Shown: positions 1 through 6,424 of the stretch, piece after piece | Position numbering within the stretch: position 1 is the stretch's first letter | How the letters are laid out: each line of letters begins with the position of its first letter | NCBI GenBank assembly: GCA_934700265.1 | Contig: CAKUXH010000055.1 | Span: 1 to 6,499 of the forward strand | DNA length: 6,499 bases | Source: an uncultured Opitutales bacterium | GTDB taxonomy: Bacteria > Verrucomicrobiota > Verrucomicrobiia > Opitutales > UBA9783 | Reading direction: 5' to 3' | Made by a program: the position numbers and the translations under genes | Notes under the pieces: generated by a model | Seen by the model: only the letters and a program-made list of their open reading frames with translations | What the model was told of the DNA's origin: nothing | Database searches by the model: none

Positions 1-895
1 CCCTGGGGCTGATATGGAAGGTATTAAAAAAGATGTTTATGCTTATGGTCTTTCAATGTTGTTTAATTTTTTCCCAGATAAACGTGAAGAAATTGAAGCA
101 TTTATGTGGGTTTTGAACCATCCTCAGTCAAAAAAGACTCAGTTTCCAAAACTATCAACAATATCAACGTTGATAAATGACACATATGGGGTTTTAAATG
201 CAGAACCAAATTTAGAAGAGTTAAAAAAAGAGCTTGAAGCTATAAAAGGTGAATTAGCTTCACTGCCTGAGTTAGAAAATGATGCTGATAAAAATTCTAA
301 GGAAACAAGCCAAACAGCGTCCATAGAAAATTCTAGAGAGTCCGCCCTTGAGCAAAAAAAGACATTGGAAGCTAAGAAAATGAAGCTTGAGCAAAAGATA
401 AAGTTTCATACCCCAGGACGCATCATATGGCCCAATAATTTTTTTACCATAGATAAAACCGCTGAAACAATAAATAAGCTTTTGGATTTTTTGAATGAAA
501 ATAGTAAATACGATGCAAAAACGATAACATTTCTTAAGGAATTTTTTAAACAAACAATTATATCTGAGAATTCTCCTTCTATGGACCAAATTTCTCAAGC
601 GCTTAAGGATTTTAATGAAGGTATTTTAGATAGCGGAAAAATTTCTATGGAAGGGATTTTCAATAAAGCAAAACACGAAACCCCTAAACACATTCCAAAT
701 TATTTATTCCAAGTAGTAGAAAAAACTGAAAAAGATCTAAAGGGTTCTGTTTTAAAGAAAAGTGAACATCAACAAGCGTTTGAATTTGCAAAACAAGAAC
801 TTTTTACTTTTATGAAGCAAAACCCTGATATAATTTCTCAAGATGATAAAATAAAATTAGAAAAATTGGGGATAAGTTTTTCAACCGGAACGTGA
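1..895 (+). CDS. Unidentified Cys-free, partly coiled-coil protein, probably 5'-truncated by the window edge
   Basis: I do not recognise this protein. The first in-window ATG is at 14, giving 293 aa, but the frame stays open to the left edge (codons for Pro-Gly-Ala-Asp precede that ATG). The only upstream purine run is GGGG at 5-8, so the true start is probably outside the window. Residues are numbered from that ATG. Residues 1-60 look like a small folded domain (aromatic-rich around YGLSMLFNFFPDKREEIEAF). Residues 66-84 and 108-130 are Lys/Glu/Leu-rich and likely form coiled coil, separated by a polar, Ser/Asn/Asp-rich linker. Residues 131-293 look largely alpha-helical. I see no cysteine, signal peptide or membrane segment, so a cytoplasmic or effector-type protein is possible. 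It converges on the 244-aa gene, shares its terminator, and has no visible link to the phage genes. The reading frame is secure; the function is unknown. Confidence 0.75.
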   Translation, partial: PGADMEGIKKDVYAYGLSMLFNFFPDKREEIEAFMWVLNHPQSKKTQFPKLSTISTLINDTYGVLNAEPNLEELKKELEAIKGELASLPELENDADKNSKETSQTASIENSRESALEQKKTLEAKKMKLEQKIKFHTPGRIIWPNNFFTIDKTAETINKLLDFLNENSKYDAKTITFLKEFFKQTIISENSPSMDQISQALKDFNEGILDSGKISMEGIFNKAKHETPKHIPNYLFQVVEKTEKDLKGSVLKKSEHQQAFEFAKQELFTFMKQNPDIISQDDKIKLEKLGISFSTGT

Positions 896-912
896 TTTTA
901 TTTTGCAATTAG

Positions 913-943
913 TAAAATCTCCAGGAATTCCCTGGAGATTTTA
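913..943. terminator. Bidirectional intrinsic terminator between convergent genes
   Basis: A perfect 13-bp inverted repeat (913-925 with 931-943, core CTCCAGG/CCTGGAG) encloses a 5-base AATTC loop. On the plus strand it is followed by a T-rich run (TTTT-A-TTTTTT, ending at 949). This makes a strong rho-independent terminator for the gene ending at 895. On the minus strand the hairpin starts right after the TAA at 948-950. The T-run there lies mostly within the base of the stem, so termination in that direction is likely but may be weaker. Confidence 0.9.
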
Positions 944-947
944 TTTT

Positions 948-1682
948 TTACTTAACGGGTGTTATTTGTGGTACAACAATGACTGTTTGTGCCGATCCCC
1001 AGGAGGTAAGTGCTTCATGCAAAATAGGAGATTGCTCTGAGTTTTCTAGAATTTGTTGTTGAGCTTTTTCATTGAAAAAATACCAATGAACAACGATAAC
1101 TTTTTGCTGTTTTTTATCATTAGGTTGAGGATCATAAACAGAAATGAACCATGCATCGGCAAGTTGATTTATATCTAGAATTTTAAAACGAGCAACATCA
1201 CCACTTAGGTAAACGCTATCGTGATAGGACATTGTTTGTGTAACAAGGGTATTTGTACCAATTTCTCCATTAATAGGAACTAAATTGTGTGCTTCAAACA
1301 TACCGGTTGAAACATAAGTGGTAAGATTAACGGTCATTTTATCCATAGACCAGGTATGGGTAAAATAATTGCAATCATTTTGTGTGATTTTACAATAAGC
1401 TTCGAAATATTGAACATTTTGTAGGTTTTGTTGTTTGATAAAATTTTGTACATTCTCTGGAATGTTTGTTGGTGTTTGAGCATTAATTCTAATTTCATCC
1501 CAGCAAGAAGAAAGACCACCCTTATTGTAATGAAAGATAATTGGGAAGGGGGCTGTTCCCGATTGAGAGCGAAAATCAGCAGGAGCATAGATATCAAATA
1601 CGTTGAAATCTACGAAGCTGATTGCATTAATGTTTAGCGTTAATGCGGTTGCTAATATTAAAGTATTTAATAATTTTTTCAT
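948..1682 (-). CDS. Unidentified secreted (signal-peptide) protein
   Basis: This is a 244-aa protein with a clear Sec-type signal peptide. Residues 1-20 have two Lys, then a hydrophobic core, ending NINA before ISFVDF; cleavage is likely after Ala20. The mature part has a mixed, mostly beta-like pattern and three cysteines (about 60, 97 and 104). It has no second membrane segment, no lipobox and no catalytic motif I recognise. It should be periplasmic, surface-located or exported. The ATG at 1680-1682 has no obvious Shine-Dalgarno, but it begins the signal peptide exactly and lies about 18 bases from the predicted transcription start, so I keep it. The gene follows the last tail gene by 57 bases on the same strand, has its own candidate promoter, and ends in a terminator. 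It could be a phage-borne accessory (moron) gene or simply the first host gene beyond the element. I know of no function. Confidence 0.85.
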   Translation of the reverse strand: MKKLLNTLILATALTLNINAISFVDFNVFDIYAPADFRSQSGTAPFPIIFHYNKGGLSSCWDEIRINAQTPTNIPENVQNFIKQQNLQNVQYFEAYCKITQNDCNYFTHTWSMDKMTVNLTTYVSTGMFEAHNLVPINGEIGTNTLVTQTMSYHDSVYLSGDVARFKILDINQLADAWFISVYDPQPNDKKQQKVIVVHWYFFNEKAQQQILENSEQSPILHEALTSWGSAQTVIVVPQITPVK

Positions 1683-1707
1683 GATTTTAGAACTTAACTA
1701 ATTGTTA

Positions 1708-1735
1708 AACATATTAAATATTTTTGTGAAGTCAA
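1708..1735 (-). promoter_or_regulatory. Candidate sigma70-type promoter for the secreted-protein gene
   Basis: Reading the minus strand, a TTGACT -35 box (1730-1735) is followed after 16 bases by a TATGTT -10 box (1708-1713), within an AT-rich 57-base gap. Transcription would start near 1701, giving a leader of roughly 18 bases before the ATG at 1682. The -35 matches the consensus at five of six positions and the -10 at four of six. The AT-rich background raises the chance of a coincidental match. Confidence 0.5.
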
Positions 1736-1739
1736 CTAT

Positions 1740-2417
1740 TTAGGTGTCTTTTATTTGGAAAAATTCATGAGTTAGCGTGATTTTGTCGATATGACCTTCG
1801 ATATCTTCAGGGTATTCGGTAAAAAAATAAAAGGTAAGTGGGTGTCCGATGAAGTTTGTTGTGAGACAATGCTGTGGGGGTTGTTGTGAAAAATTTTTTA
1901 GTGTGGAAATTGTGAAGTCACCGTTATCAGCACTTTCTACAAAATTTAAACTTAACCCAACAGCTGTTTGTAAAGGGAGTAGAACATCGTTTTGATGGTT
2001 TTGATTATTTCGTTTATAAGTATTTATAAAACCTTCATCGATATAAATATCACAGAGATTAAGTTGACAGTCAGTGGTTATTTCGAGATCAGAATCGTGT
2101 TGTTTAAGCGAAAATTTTGTAAACTCAGGTAGGATGCGTTGAGGAGGGAAGACTTGTGTTTTATCGATCGTATATGAATGATGAATGGGAAAGTTACTAT
2201 TGAGGGTGTAAAAAATATCGATGGTAAGTTTGCAAAGCATCCAATACCAATGGCTTAAATGCGGAATATCGGTTAAAATATTGGCTTGATTAAGCGATAA
2301 GGGAAGTACAGATGCTAATTTAGAGCTTACGCCAACGGGATTAACAAAGGTGCGAAAAGAAGAGCAGGTTGCCATAATGAGGATAAGATTTAAGGTTAAT
2401 TTGAAGCAAGTATCCAT
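1740..2417 (-). CDS. Unidentified phage protein downstream of the tail hub, probable tail-tip component
   Basis: This is a 225-aa protein that I do not recognise from sequence alone. Its start overlaps the end of the hub gene by 22 bases, which implies the same transcript and coupled translation. An alternative start at the ATG at 2373-2375 (Met15) would give 211 aa beginning MATCSSFRTF. That version begins after the hub stop and removes a hydrophobic leader (LTLNLILI) that is odd for a virion protein. Neither start has a good Shine-Dalgarno. After residue 20 the protein looks soluble, with an aromatic segment HWYWMLCKLTIDIFY (about 56-70) and a beta-rich C-terminal half ending in a Phe/Tyr-rich stretch (LTFYFFTEYPEDI, about 194-206). 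The position suggests a tail tip, baseplate or hub partner; this rests on context only. It is the last gene of the virion cluster. Confidence 0.75.
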   Translation of the reverse strand: MDTCFKLTLNLILIMATCSSFRTFVNPVGVSSKLASVLPLSLNQANILTDIPHLSHWYWMLCKLTIDIFYTLNSNFPIHHSYTIDKTQVFPPQRILPEFTKFSLKQHDSDLEITTDCQLNLCDIYIDEGFINTYKRNNQNHQNDVLLPLQTAVGLSLNFVESADNGDFTISTLKNFSQQPPQHCLTTNFIGHPLTFYFFTEYPEDIEGHIDKITLTHEFFQIKDT

Positions 2418-4084
2418 AATTTTTTAAGTTGACCATTTTCACAAACATCGAATGTTCGTGGTTTAAGTTGTGTATTTTTGGGAATTTGTGAGATATCCAG
2501 GCAGATTTTTTTGTCTGCATTACCAACAATCAGCTGGGCATAATTTCCGGGTTGTTGAGATGAATTAAGCAGGGGTGTTTTGTGTGGAAAATAGGTTTTT
2601 GTGTGACCAGAAGCACGAGCAGCAAAGCGTGCGTTTACATCTTCTGTAATGTGACGTGTACGATTGGTGTGCATCAATTGGATCATGTCGTTAGGGCCAA
2701 GCTGCTTGGGAGCACCTAATTTTAATGTCGTTATTCCCGTATCAAGATGAAGTATTTCTTCTTGAACGGGTAAAGACAAGGTTTCCCAGGTTGGATTGCC
2801 ATGGATGATATTGATTTTTTGTCCCATAAAAGAGGTACCGATTTCTTTTTGTACAAGCGTTAAGCAGCCTTCATGTTGTAAACAATGGGTAGCTTCATAG
2901 AGAATTTTGGCAAGCTGTTTAGGAGGCTCAACACCACTATTAAGGCAAATGAATTTTTTGTATGTTTTTGAAGACGCATTGGTTGAACAGAGCTTGAGGG
3001 CAATCGGTTGATTTTGGACAGAAACATTGTCAGTCGTATAGCTTAATTCAGCAGAGATGGTTTCATAGTCAGCTTGGCAGTTCATCCATGGAGCAATAGC
3101 ACCTTCGATAAGTTCATTGGGGTATTCAGTGGAACGTTTTACATGGGTAATTTTGATTTGGGAAGATGGGATTGATGCTAAGGTAGGGAAATGTTGTTTC
3201 CACCAATCTACCGAATCGGTTTGAATAGGCTGTGTAACGATCCATTGTTCTTGGAGGTGAGTACGGGATCCTTCCAATTCAATGGTTAATACAAGCGCAT
3301 TCAGTTCTTCGCCAGTTGCATTTTCTGGGTAAGCATCAATTGTAGTTGTTTTCCAAGTGCCATTTTCGTTTGAATGAGTGTGTTCATATTTGAGAACGAC
3401 AGCAGTCATTTTTAAATCATTGCGAGGAATTAATGAAAACTCGGATAATTTTTGAAAATCCAAAGAGATTGTTTTTAGGGCGGTATTGCGAGCAAAATTT
3501 AGTGTGGGAATAGAGGTTATATAATCCATCCAAACGATTGTATCGGGAGCCCAATGCAGAATTTTTTGCAAAGCTTCAGCGCAACTACAATCTTTTATGG
3601 TTTCGCAAGGAAAATAAAAATCGAGGCCAGTAATCGAACCACAGCTGATAGGAACGTTATGCTGTTGTGCGTAGTTAAGAATGGATGCAATGCATTGTTT
3701 GGCTGTAATGGGATGACCAGCTTCATCTTGTCCTAAAAGGCACAGACTGCGGTTAATAGGAATCGTGCTATCGTTAGTGAAATATTGCCAAGGTTGCTGA
3801 AAAACAAGATGTTGCAAATAACTATAAGTCCCTGAAACAATGTAAGTTTTGTAAGCCGTTTGCGTAGTATATAAACATGGAATCTGTGTGATTTTCCCAG
3901 AAAAATAACGTTCATTATCTCGAAAAATATCGATGATTTCATCACAATCTAAAGCGGGTTGTCCTTCTTCTATTTGAAAAGAAAATGTATCTACGCCTTG
4001 ATTAACGGTACGTCGTTGAACGTTAAATAAATGCCATTCAGCAAAGGTTTTTTTAATATTTTTGTAAGAAAGATACCAGTTCAT
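2396..4084 (-). CDS. Putative phage tail/baseplate hub protein (gp27/Mu gp44/late-control-D-like)
   Basis: This 562-aa protein is the largest in the cluster. Its N-terminus has the layout of tail-hub beta-barrel domains: RRTVNQGVDTFSFQI (about 24-38), then DEIIDIFRDNERYFSGKIT (about 48-66), then YIVSGTYSYLQHLVFQQPW (about 81-99). Hub proteins of the T4 gp27/Mu gp44/P2 gpD group share this order: a derivative or operand strand, an 'I-x-R-D-x-x-x-F-x-G-x-I' strand pair, and a 'Y-x-V-x-G-x-x-x-x-L' strand. Hubs form a trimeric ring at the tail tip and carry the spike or plug that meets the cell envelope. Residues 120-180 are helical, followed by long beta-rich segments. I see no peptidase or lysozyme catalytic motif and no membrane segment. 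The start lies one base after the stop of the 38-aa gene (TAAAATG), without a clear Shine-Dalgarno, so translation is probably coupled. The family assignment comes from pattern recognition and is not tested by alignment. Confidence 0.72.
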   Translation of the reverse strand: MNWYLSYKNIKKTFAEWHLFNVQRRTVNQGVDTFSFQIEEGQPALDCDEIIDIFRDNERYFSGKITQIPCLYTTQTAYKTYIVSGTYSYLQHLVFQQPWQYFTNDSTIPINRSLCLLGQDEAGHPITAKQCIASILNYAQQHNVPISCGSITGLDFYFPCETIKDCSCAEALQKILHWAPDTIVWMDYITSIPTLNFARNTALKTISLDFQKLSEFSLIPRNDLKMTAVVLKYEHTHSNENGTWKTTTIDAYPENATGEELNALVLTIELEGSRTHLQEQWIVTQPIQTDSVDWWKQHFPTLASIPSSQIKITHVKRSTEYPNELIEGAIAPWMNCQADYETISAELSYTTDNVSVQNQPIALKLCSTNASSKTYKKFICLNSGVEPPKQLAKILYEATHCLQHEGCLTLVQKEIGTSFMGQKINIIHGNPTWETLSLPVQEEILHLDTGITTLKLGAPKQLGPNDMIQLMHTNRTRHITEDVNARFAARASGHTKTYFPHKTPLLNSSQQPGNYAQLIVGNADKKICLDISQIPKNTQLKPRTFDVCENGQLKKLWILASN

Positions 4085-4085
4085 T

Positions 4086-4202
4086 TTAATACCGCAAGTT
4101 AGTTAATTGTTCGCGTAATTCTTGAAGTTCATTTCGAAGTGATTGAATGAGCGTTGCTTGTGTTGCGATAGCTTCCCATAAAGCTTCAATGTTCCTGTTC
4201 AT
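4086..4202 (-). CDS. 38-aa five-heptad coiled-coil protein
   Basis: This small gene sits between the 133-aa protein and the hub. Its ATG lies inside the last codons of the upstream gene (17-base overlap) and has the best Shine-Dalgarno in the cluster, GGAGG eight bases before the start. That site selects this start over the longer open frame reaching back to 4421, whose extra N-terminal part overlaps the upstream gene in another frame and looks like non-coding sequence. The product is a near-perfect heptad repeat: positions a are Ile5, Ile12, Ile19, Leu26 and Leu33; positions d are Leu8, Gln15, Leu22, Leu29 and Leu36. Charged and polar residues fill the remaining sites. Ile at a with Leu at d is the pattern typical of parallel dimers, although trimers are possible. 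It probably assists hub or tail assembly; no named family is claimed. Confidence 0.8.
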   Translation of the reverse strand: MNRNIEALWEAIATQATLIQSLRNELQELREQLTNLRY

Positions 4203-4587
4203 GTAATTGCCCTCCGTAGATTTCGTAGGTTGTGTACGATGCGTTTCCTTTGTATTGAGTTTGAATATGCTGAATGGTTGCAGATTCAAGGTAGAAACAA
4301 CGCTGCTGTTTGTCTTCGAGTTCGATGATAAGTTGGCCATTGGCTTGTGCCAATTCGCACGCATGAGTAAGCGTATGCTGAATGGCTTCCGTTTGTGTTT
4401 TATGACGTCGCCCCACTTCAAATGAAAGTTTTATTTGTAAATTTCCGCGATCAAAAGTTTGAACATGGGGTGAACGAACCGTTTTTAGAATTTGTATATT
4501 GCGTTGCCCATCGATCGCAAAATTATTGGGGTTTTCGTTTATGGCATTACCACCGGCTAAAATTTGCTGATTGAGTGTAATTTTCAT
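4186..4587 (-). CDS. Phage structural protein, probable small tail or tail-baseplate protein
   Basis: The product is 133 aa, starting MKITLNQQIL. The start at 4585-4587 forms an ATGA overlap with the stop of the previous gene. An upstream in-frame ATG at 4701 would force a 118-base overlap and add sequence resembling an out-of-frame shadow, so I reject it. The body reads as alternating beta strands around one helix: FAIDGQRNIQILKTVRSPHV (about 23-42), FDRGNLQIKLSFEV (about 45-58), helix TEAIQHTLTHACELA (about 66-80), GQLIIEL (about 84-90), CFYLESATIQHI (about 97-108), and a final YEIYGGQL. This size and strand-helix-strand layout suit a small tail-tube, tail-completion or baseplate component. 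It resembles unnamed proteins that I recall beside hub genes in prophages of PVC-type bacteria, but that recollection is unverified. The last codons also carry the Shine-Dalgarno of the next gene. Confidence 0.7.
   Translation of the reverse strand: MKITLNQQILAGGNAINENPNNFAIDGQRNIQILKTVRSPHVQTFDRGNLQIKLSFEVGRRHKTQTEAIQHTLTHACELAQANGQLIIELEDKQQRCFYLESATIQHIQTQYKGNASYTTYEIYGGQLHEQEH
4211..4215 (-). promoter_or_regulatory. Strong Shine-Dalgarno for the 38-aa coiled-coil gene
   Basis: GGAGG on the minus strand lies eight bases before the ATG at 4202, inside the Tyr-Gly-Gly-Gln codons of the upstream gene. It decides the start of the small gene. Confidence 0.85.
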
Positions 4588-5033
4588 TGAAATCGTATGT
4601 TGAAGTTGTGCGATAAAAAATTGATCTTTAGTGCTGTTCGATTCTTTAGCGTTAACCATTCCCAGGGTTGTTTCTCGGTAAGCGCAAAACAACCTTCCCA
4701 TTTTTCCGTTGAAAATCGTTTGTGCGATAATGCAAAGCTGACTTGTTCGGCCAAATCAAGGAAAGGTTCCTGCTTCTTTGTTAAATTTTTTTGAATAAGG
4801 GTACAGCTTAAGGTGAGAAGATCCCAACAAGGGTCCGACAAATGCTTAGCGGTTTGAATGGGAAAAGGATATGAAACCCATAATTGCAGCGGTTGTGATG
4901 CATTGGTTTTAAACGTTAGCAAATCTTCGAGTGAAAAAATAGCTTGGCTCAAAATGGCTATTTTATCTTTAAACAAGGGAAGGGCTTGTAAATAAGTCAT
5001 AATTGTTTGCTGTATATGATTCAATAAGCTCAT
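4584..5033 (-). CDS. Putative tail terminator / tail completion protein (Mu gp37-like position)
   Basis: The product is 149 aa. It starts in a TAATG one-base overlap with the adaptor gene and ends in an ATGA overlap with the next gene. A usable Shine-Dalgarno (AAGGA) lies five bases before the start. The layout is an N-terminal amphipathic helix (about 1-32), a strand LQLWVSYPFP (about 49-58), a strand LLTLSCTLIQ (about 72-81), a helix FLDLAEQVSFALSHKRF (about 91-107), and C-terminal strands around NRTALKINF (about 131-139). A helix packed on a small beta-sheet, at this length and directly after a head-tail adaptor, matches tail-terminator proteins, which cap the tail tube at the head end. 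The assignment is mainly by gene order and predicted fold; sequence identity to named members is not evident by eye. Confidence 0.6.
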   Translation of the reverse strand: MSLLNHIQQTIMTYLQALPLFKDKIAILSQAIFSLEDLLTFKTNASQPLQLWVSYPFPIQTAKHLSDPCWDLLTLSCTLIQKNLTKKQEPFLDLAEQVSFALSHKRFSTEKWEGCFALTEKQPWEWLTLKNRTALKINFLSHNFNIRFQ

Positions 5034-5467
5034 TATAATCCTTTCATTGAATGGTGATTTGCTTCGCGGATTCGATAACAGATGGCTTCCAAGCAGGGAG
5101 CAAAATTTTTATACTTTGTTTGTACGCGCCAATTTTCAAATAATTTTTCCAGGGACTGTCGAGCTTGTTGAGCGTTTCGAATTTGATCTTCAGTAAGTTG
5201 AATATCGGGAATGCGTGACTGAAGTGCTTCGATAACGATGTAACAAGCTGCAGTTTTACAAGCCGAAGGCAGATGATTTGTAGCCATTGGACACGGATGT
5301 AGTTTTTCAGGAATTTGGCCCTGAATGTAAGCGCAGGTATCTTTAATAATATGTTCAAGCGGTTTAGATTCCGCCGAACTATACTGAGCTAATAATTGAA
5401 CTTGTTCATGTGCAAGATAGTCCGTTAAATCTTCCGGCTTTAAGAAAATCCATTGAAGTGTTATCAT
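5033..5467 (-). CDS. Putative head-tail adaptor protein (Mu gp36/DUF1320-like)
   Basis: The product is 144 aa, close to the roughly 140 aa of Mu gp36. It has the layout of small all-helical connector proteins: a helix-forming N-terminus (LKPEDLTDYLAHEQVQLLAQ, about 9-28), a second helix with LEHIIKDTCAYIQGQI (about 37-52), a Pro-containing turn, then a packed helix ACKTAACYIVIEALQSRIP (about 69-87) and a charged helix DQIRNAQQARQSLEKLF (about 94-110). In DUF1320 proteins the corresponding middle helices follow a 'domain-Pro-rich turn-Ile/Ala-rich helix' pattern. Such proteins sit below the portal and form the joint to the tail. It is the first gene after the capsid, separated by a hairpin. 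The ATG at 5465-5467 has no clear Shine-Dalgarno. Five cysteines (about 45, 59, 70, 75 and 125) are unusual for this role, with one more near 130. The family call is moderate. Confidence 0.6.
   Translation of the reverse strand: MITLQWIFLKPEDLTDYLAHEQVQLLAQYSSAESKPLEHIIKDTCAYIQGQIPEKLHPCPMATNHLPSACKTAACYIVIEALQSRIPDIQLTEDQIRNAQQARQSLEKLFENWRVQTKYKNFAPCLEAICYRIREANHHSMKGL
5039..5043 (-). promoter_or_regulatory. Shine-Dalgarno for the tail-terminator-like gene
   Basis: AAGGA on the minus strand lies five bases before the ATG at 5033, within the final Lys-Gly codons of the adaptor gene. It supports this start over the internal Met12. Confidence 0.65.
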
Positions 5468-5483
5468 AAATGTATCGGGTTGT

Positions 5484-5508
5484 GAGAGGTATCGTATTGA
5501 TACCTCTC
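5484..5508 (-). other. Perfect hairpin between capsid and adaptor genes (attenuator or mRNA-stability element)
   Basis: A 10-bp perfect inverted repeat, GAGAGGTATC paired with GATACCTCTC, encloses a 5-base loop in the 49-base gap after the capsid stop. There is no T-run after it on either strand, so it is not a classical intrinsic terminator. Its place fits a partial terminator, RNA-processing site or 3' stabiliser that raises capsid expression relative to the connector and tail genes. The role is inferred. Confidence 0.65.
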
Positions 5509-5516
5509 GGGATTTA

Positions 5517-6422
5517 TTAGGCTTTGGTTACGTTGAGCTGAGTAATGCTATCTTTCGATGTAACGACAATGTTACTGTAATGTTCAACCGTGATATCGAC
5601 AAATTTAGTATGTTCTTCCACATAAACACGGAATAAATTACCATCACTATTAGGCGTTACGAAGCGTTTGATGTGAGAAGGTTCATCCTTAAGTAGGTCG
5701 TTTTGAGCATAGAACGCGAAAATTTCGTTACCAGTAATTTCGTTCCCTTGCAGGCCTAAGTTTTGCTTTTTGAGCAACTTGATATCATCAACCATCAGTT
5801 TTTCTGCCAAGTTTTCACGTGACATTTCGGAAGAGATGCGTGCGCCCGCATTATTTTGTAAGGCGTAGCAATCTTGACGCAAATACCATGCAAGTTCTCC
5901 AAAGAGCAAGCGGTTTGGGTAAAACCCTTTATTGGAGTTACTGCGAATAAGGGTATCGCGAACATTGATATCGGGTTGATCATTGGCTCCCCAAGTAGTA
6001 TCCACAGAGGTAGCGTTTTGTTTTAATGCTTCGATAGCACGACGCAATTCATTGCGATAGAGTCGTTTCATCAACAGATGAACGTAGCGAACTTGCCAAT
6101 CGTCACCAACGATATCATCAGCATCAACGCGTACCGTTAAACCTTTGTTGAATGTCTTGGCTTGTATGAGATCGCCAGAGAAATTAATACGCTTGAAGTT
6201 GCTGCCAGCTGAGCGCTCATCATCTGTTTCTGAACAGAAGAAATCATCTGTATTGCAACGTTTGTATTCAAACCGATGCGCAACAGGCACTTGGGGGGCA
6301 ATAAAGTTAAGTAAAGACTTAAGGCCTTCGTTATCTTCCCACGTTTTTGTGAATTGCGTTAGGGTTTCCGAATAGTTGTTTTGATTGAACTGTGATTCGT
6401 TTGCTTGTTGTGTTGTTTCCAT
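5517..6422 (-). CDS. Putative HK97-fold major capsid protein
   Basis: The product is 301 aa, within the usual size range of HK97-type capsid proteins without a long scaffold domain. A polar Gln/Asn/Thr-rich N-terminal arm (about 1-30) leads into the body. TDDERSAGSNFKRINFSG (about 66-83) and the NKGLTVRVDADDI stretch (about 92-104) look like the E-loop and following strands. A helix, HLLMKRLYRNELRRAIEAL (about 115-133), resembles the capsid spine helix. NRLLFGELAWYLRQD (about 170-184) resembles the 'N-x-x-x-x-G-x-x-x-x-x-L' segment of the P-domain. GNEIFAFYAQND (about 231-242) and a C-terminal beta segment with VYVEEHTKFVDITVEHYSNI (about 267-286) match the typical end of capsid proteins. The start has an AGGAG Shine-Dalgarno. 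Immediate downstream adaptor-like genes support the call. I judge this from pattern and context, without alignment. Confidence 0.8.
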   Translation of the reverse strand: METTQQANESQFNQNNYSETLTQFTKTWEDNEGLKSLLNFIAPQVPVAHRFEYKRCNTDDFFCSETDDERSAGSNFKRINFSGDLIQAKTFNKGLTVRVDADDIVGDDWQVRYVHLLMKRLYRNELRRAIEALKQNATSVDTTWGANDQPDINVRDTLIRSNSNKGFYPNRLLFGELAWYLRQDCYALQNNAGARISSEMSRENLAEKLMVDDIKLLKKQNLGLQGNEITGNEIFAFYAQNDLLKDEPSHIKRFVTPNSDGNLFRVYVEEHTKFVDITVEHYSNIVVTSKDSITQLNVTKA

Positions 6423-6424
6423 AT

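Noticed and set aside
1334..1597. 87-aa minus-strand frame inside the secreted-protein gene
   Set aside because: It lies wholly within the better-supported signal-peptide gene, in another frame, with no ribosome site or recognisable product.
3554..3736. Short plus-strand frame antisense to the hub gene
   Set aside because: It is only 60 aa, antisense to a coherent hub frame, with no promoter or ribosome site seen.
4203..4421. Extension of the 38-aa gene to a 111-aa frame starting at 4421
   Set aside because: The extra 73 residues lie wholly inside the 133-aa gene in a different frame. The strong Shine-Dalgarno sits just before the internal ATG at 4202.
4588..4701. N-terminal extension of the 133-aa protein to an ATG at 4701
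   Set aside because: It would overlap the upstream gene by 118 bases in another frame. The ATGA junction at 4587 is a standard coupled start, and the extension reads as out-of-frame sequence.
5044..5358. 104-aa open frame on the minus strand inside the adaptor gene
   Set aside because: It is an out-of-frame shadow nested entirely within the adaptor frame, with no start signal, and its product has the random-looking composition of a shadow frame.
6145..6375. 76-aa plus-strand frame antisense to the capsid gene
   Set aside because: It mirrors the capsid codons and lacks its own start signals, so it is treated as a shadow.
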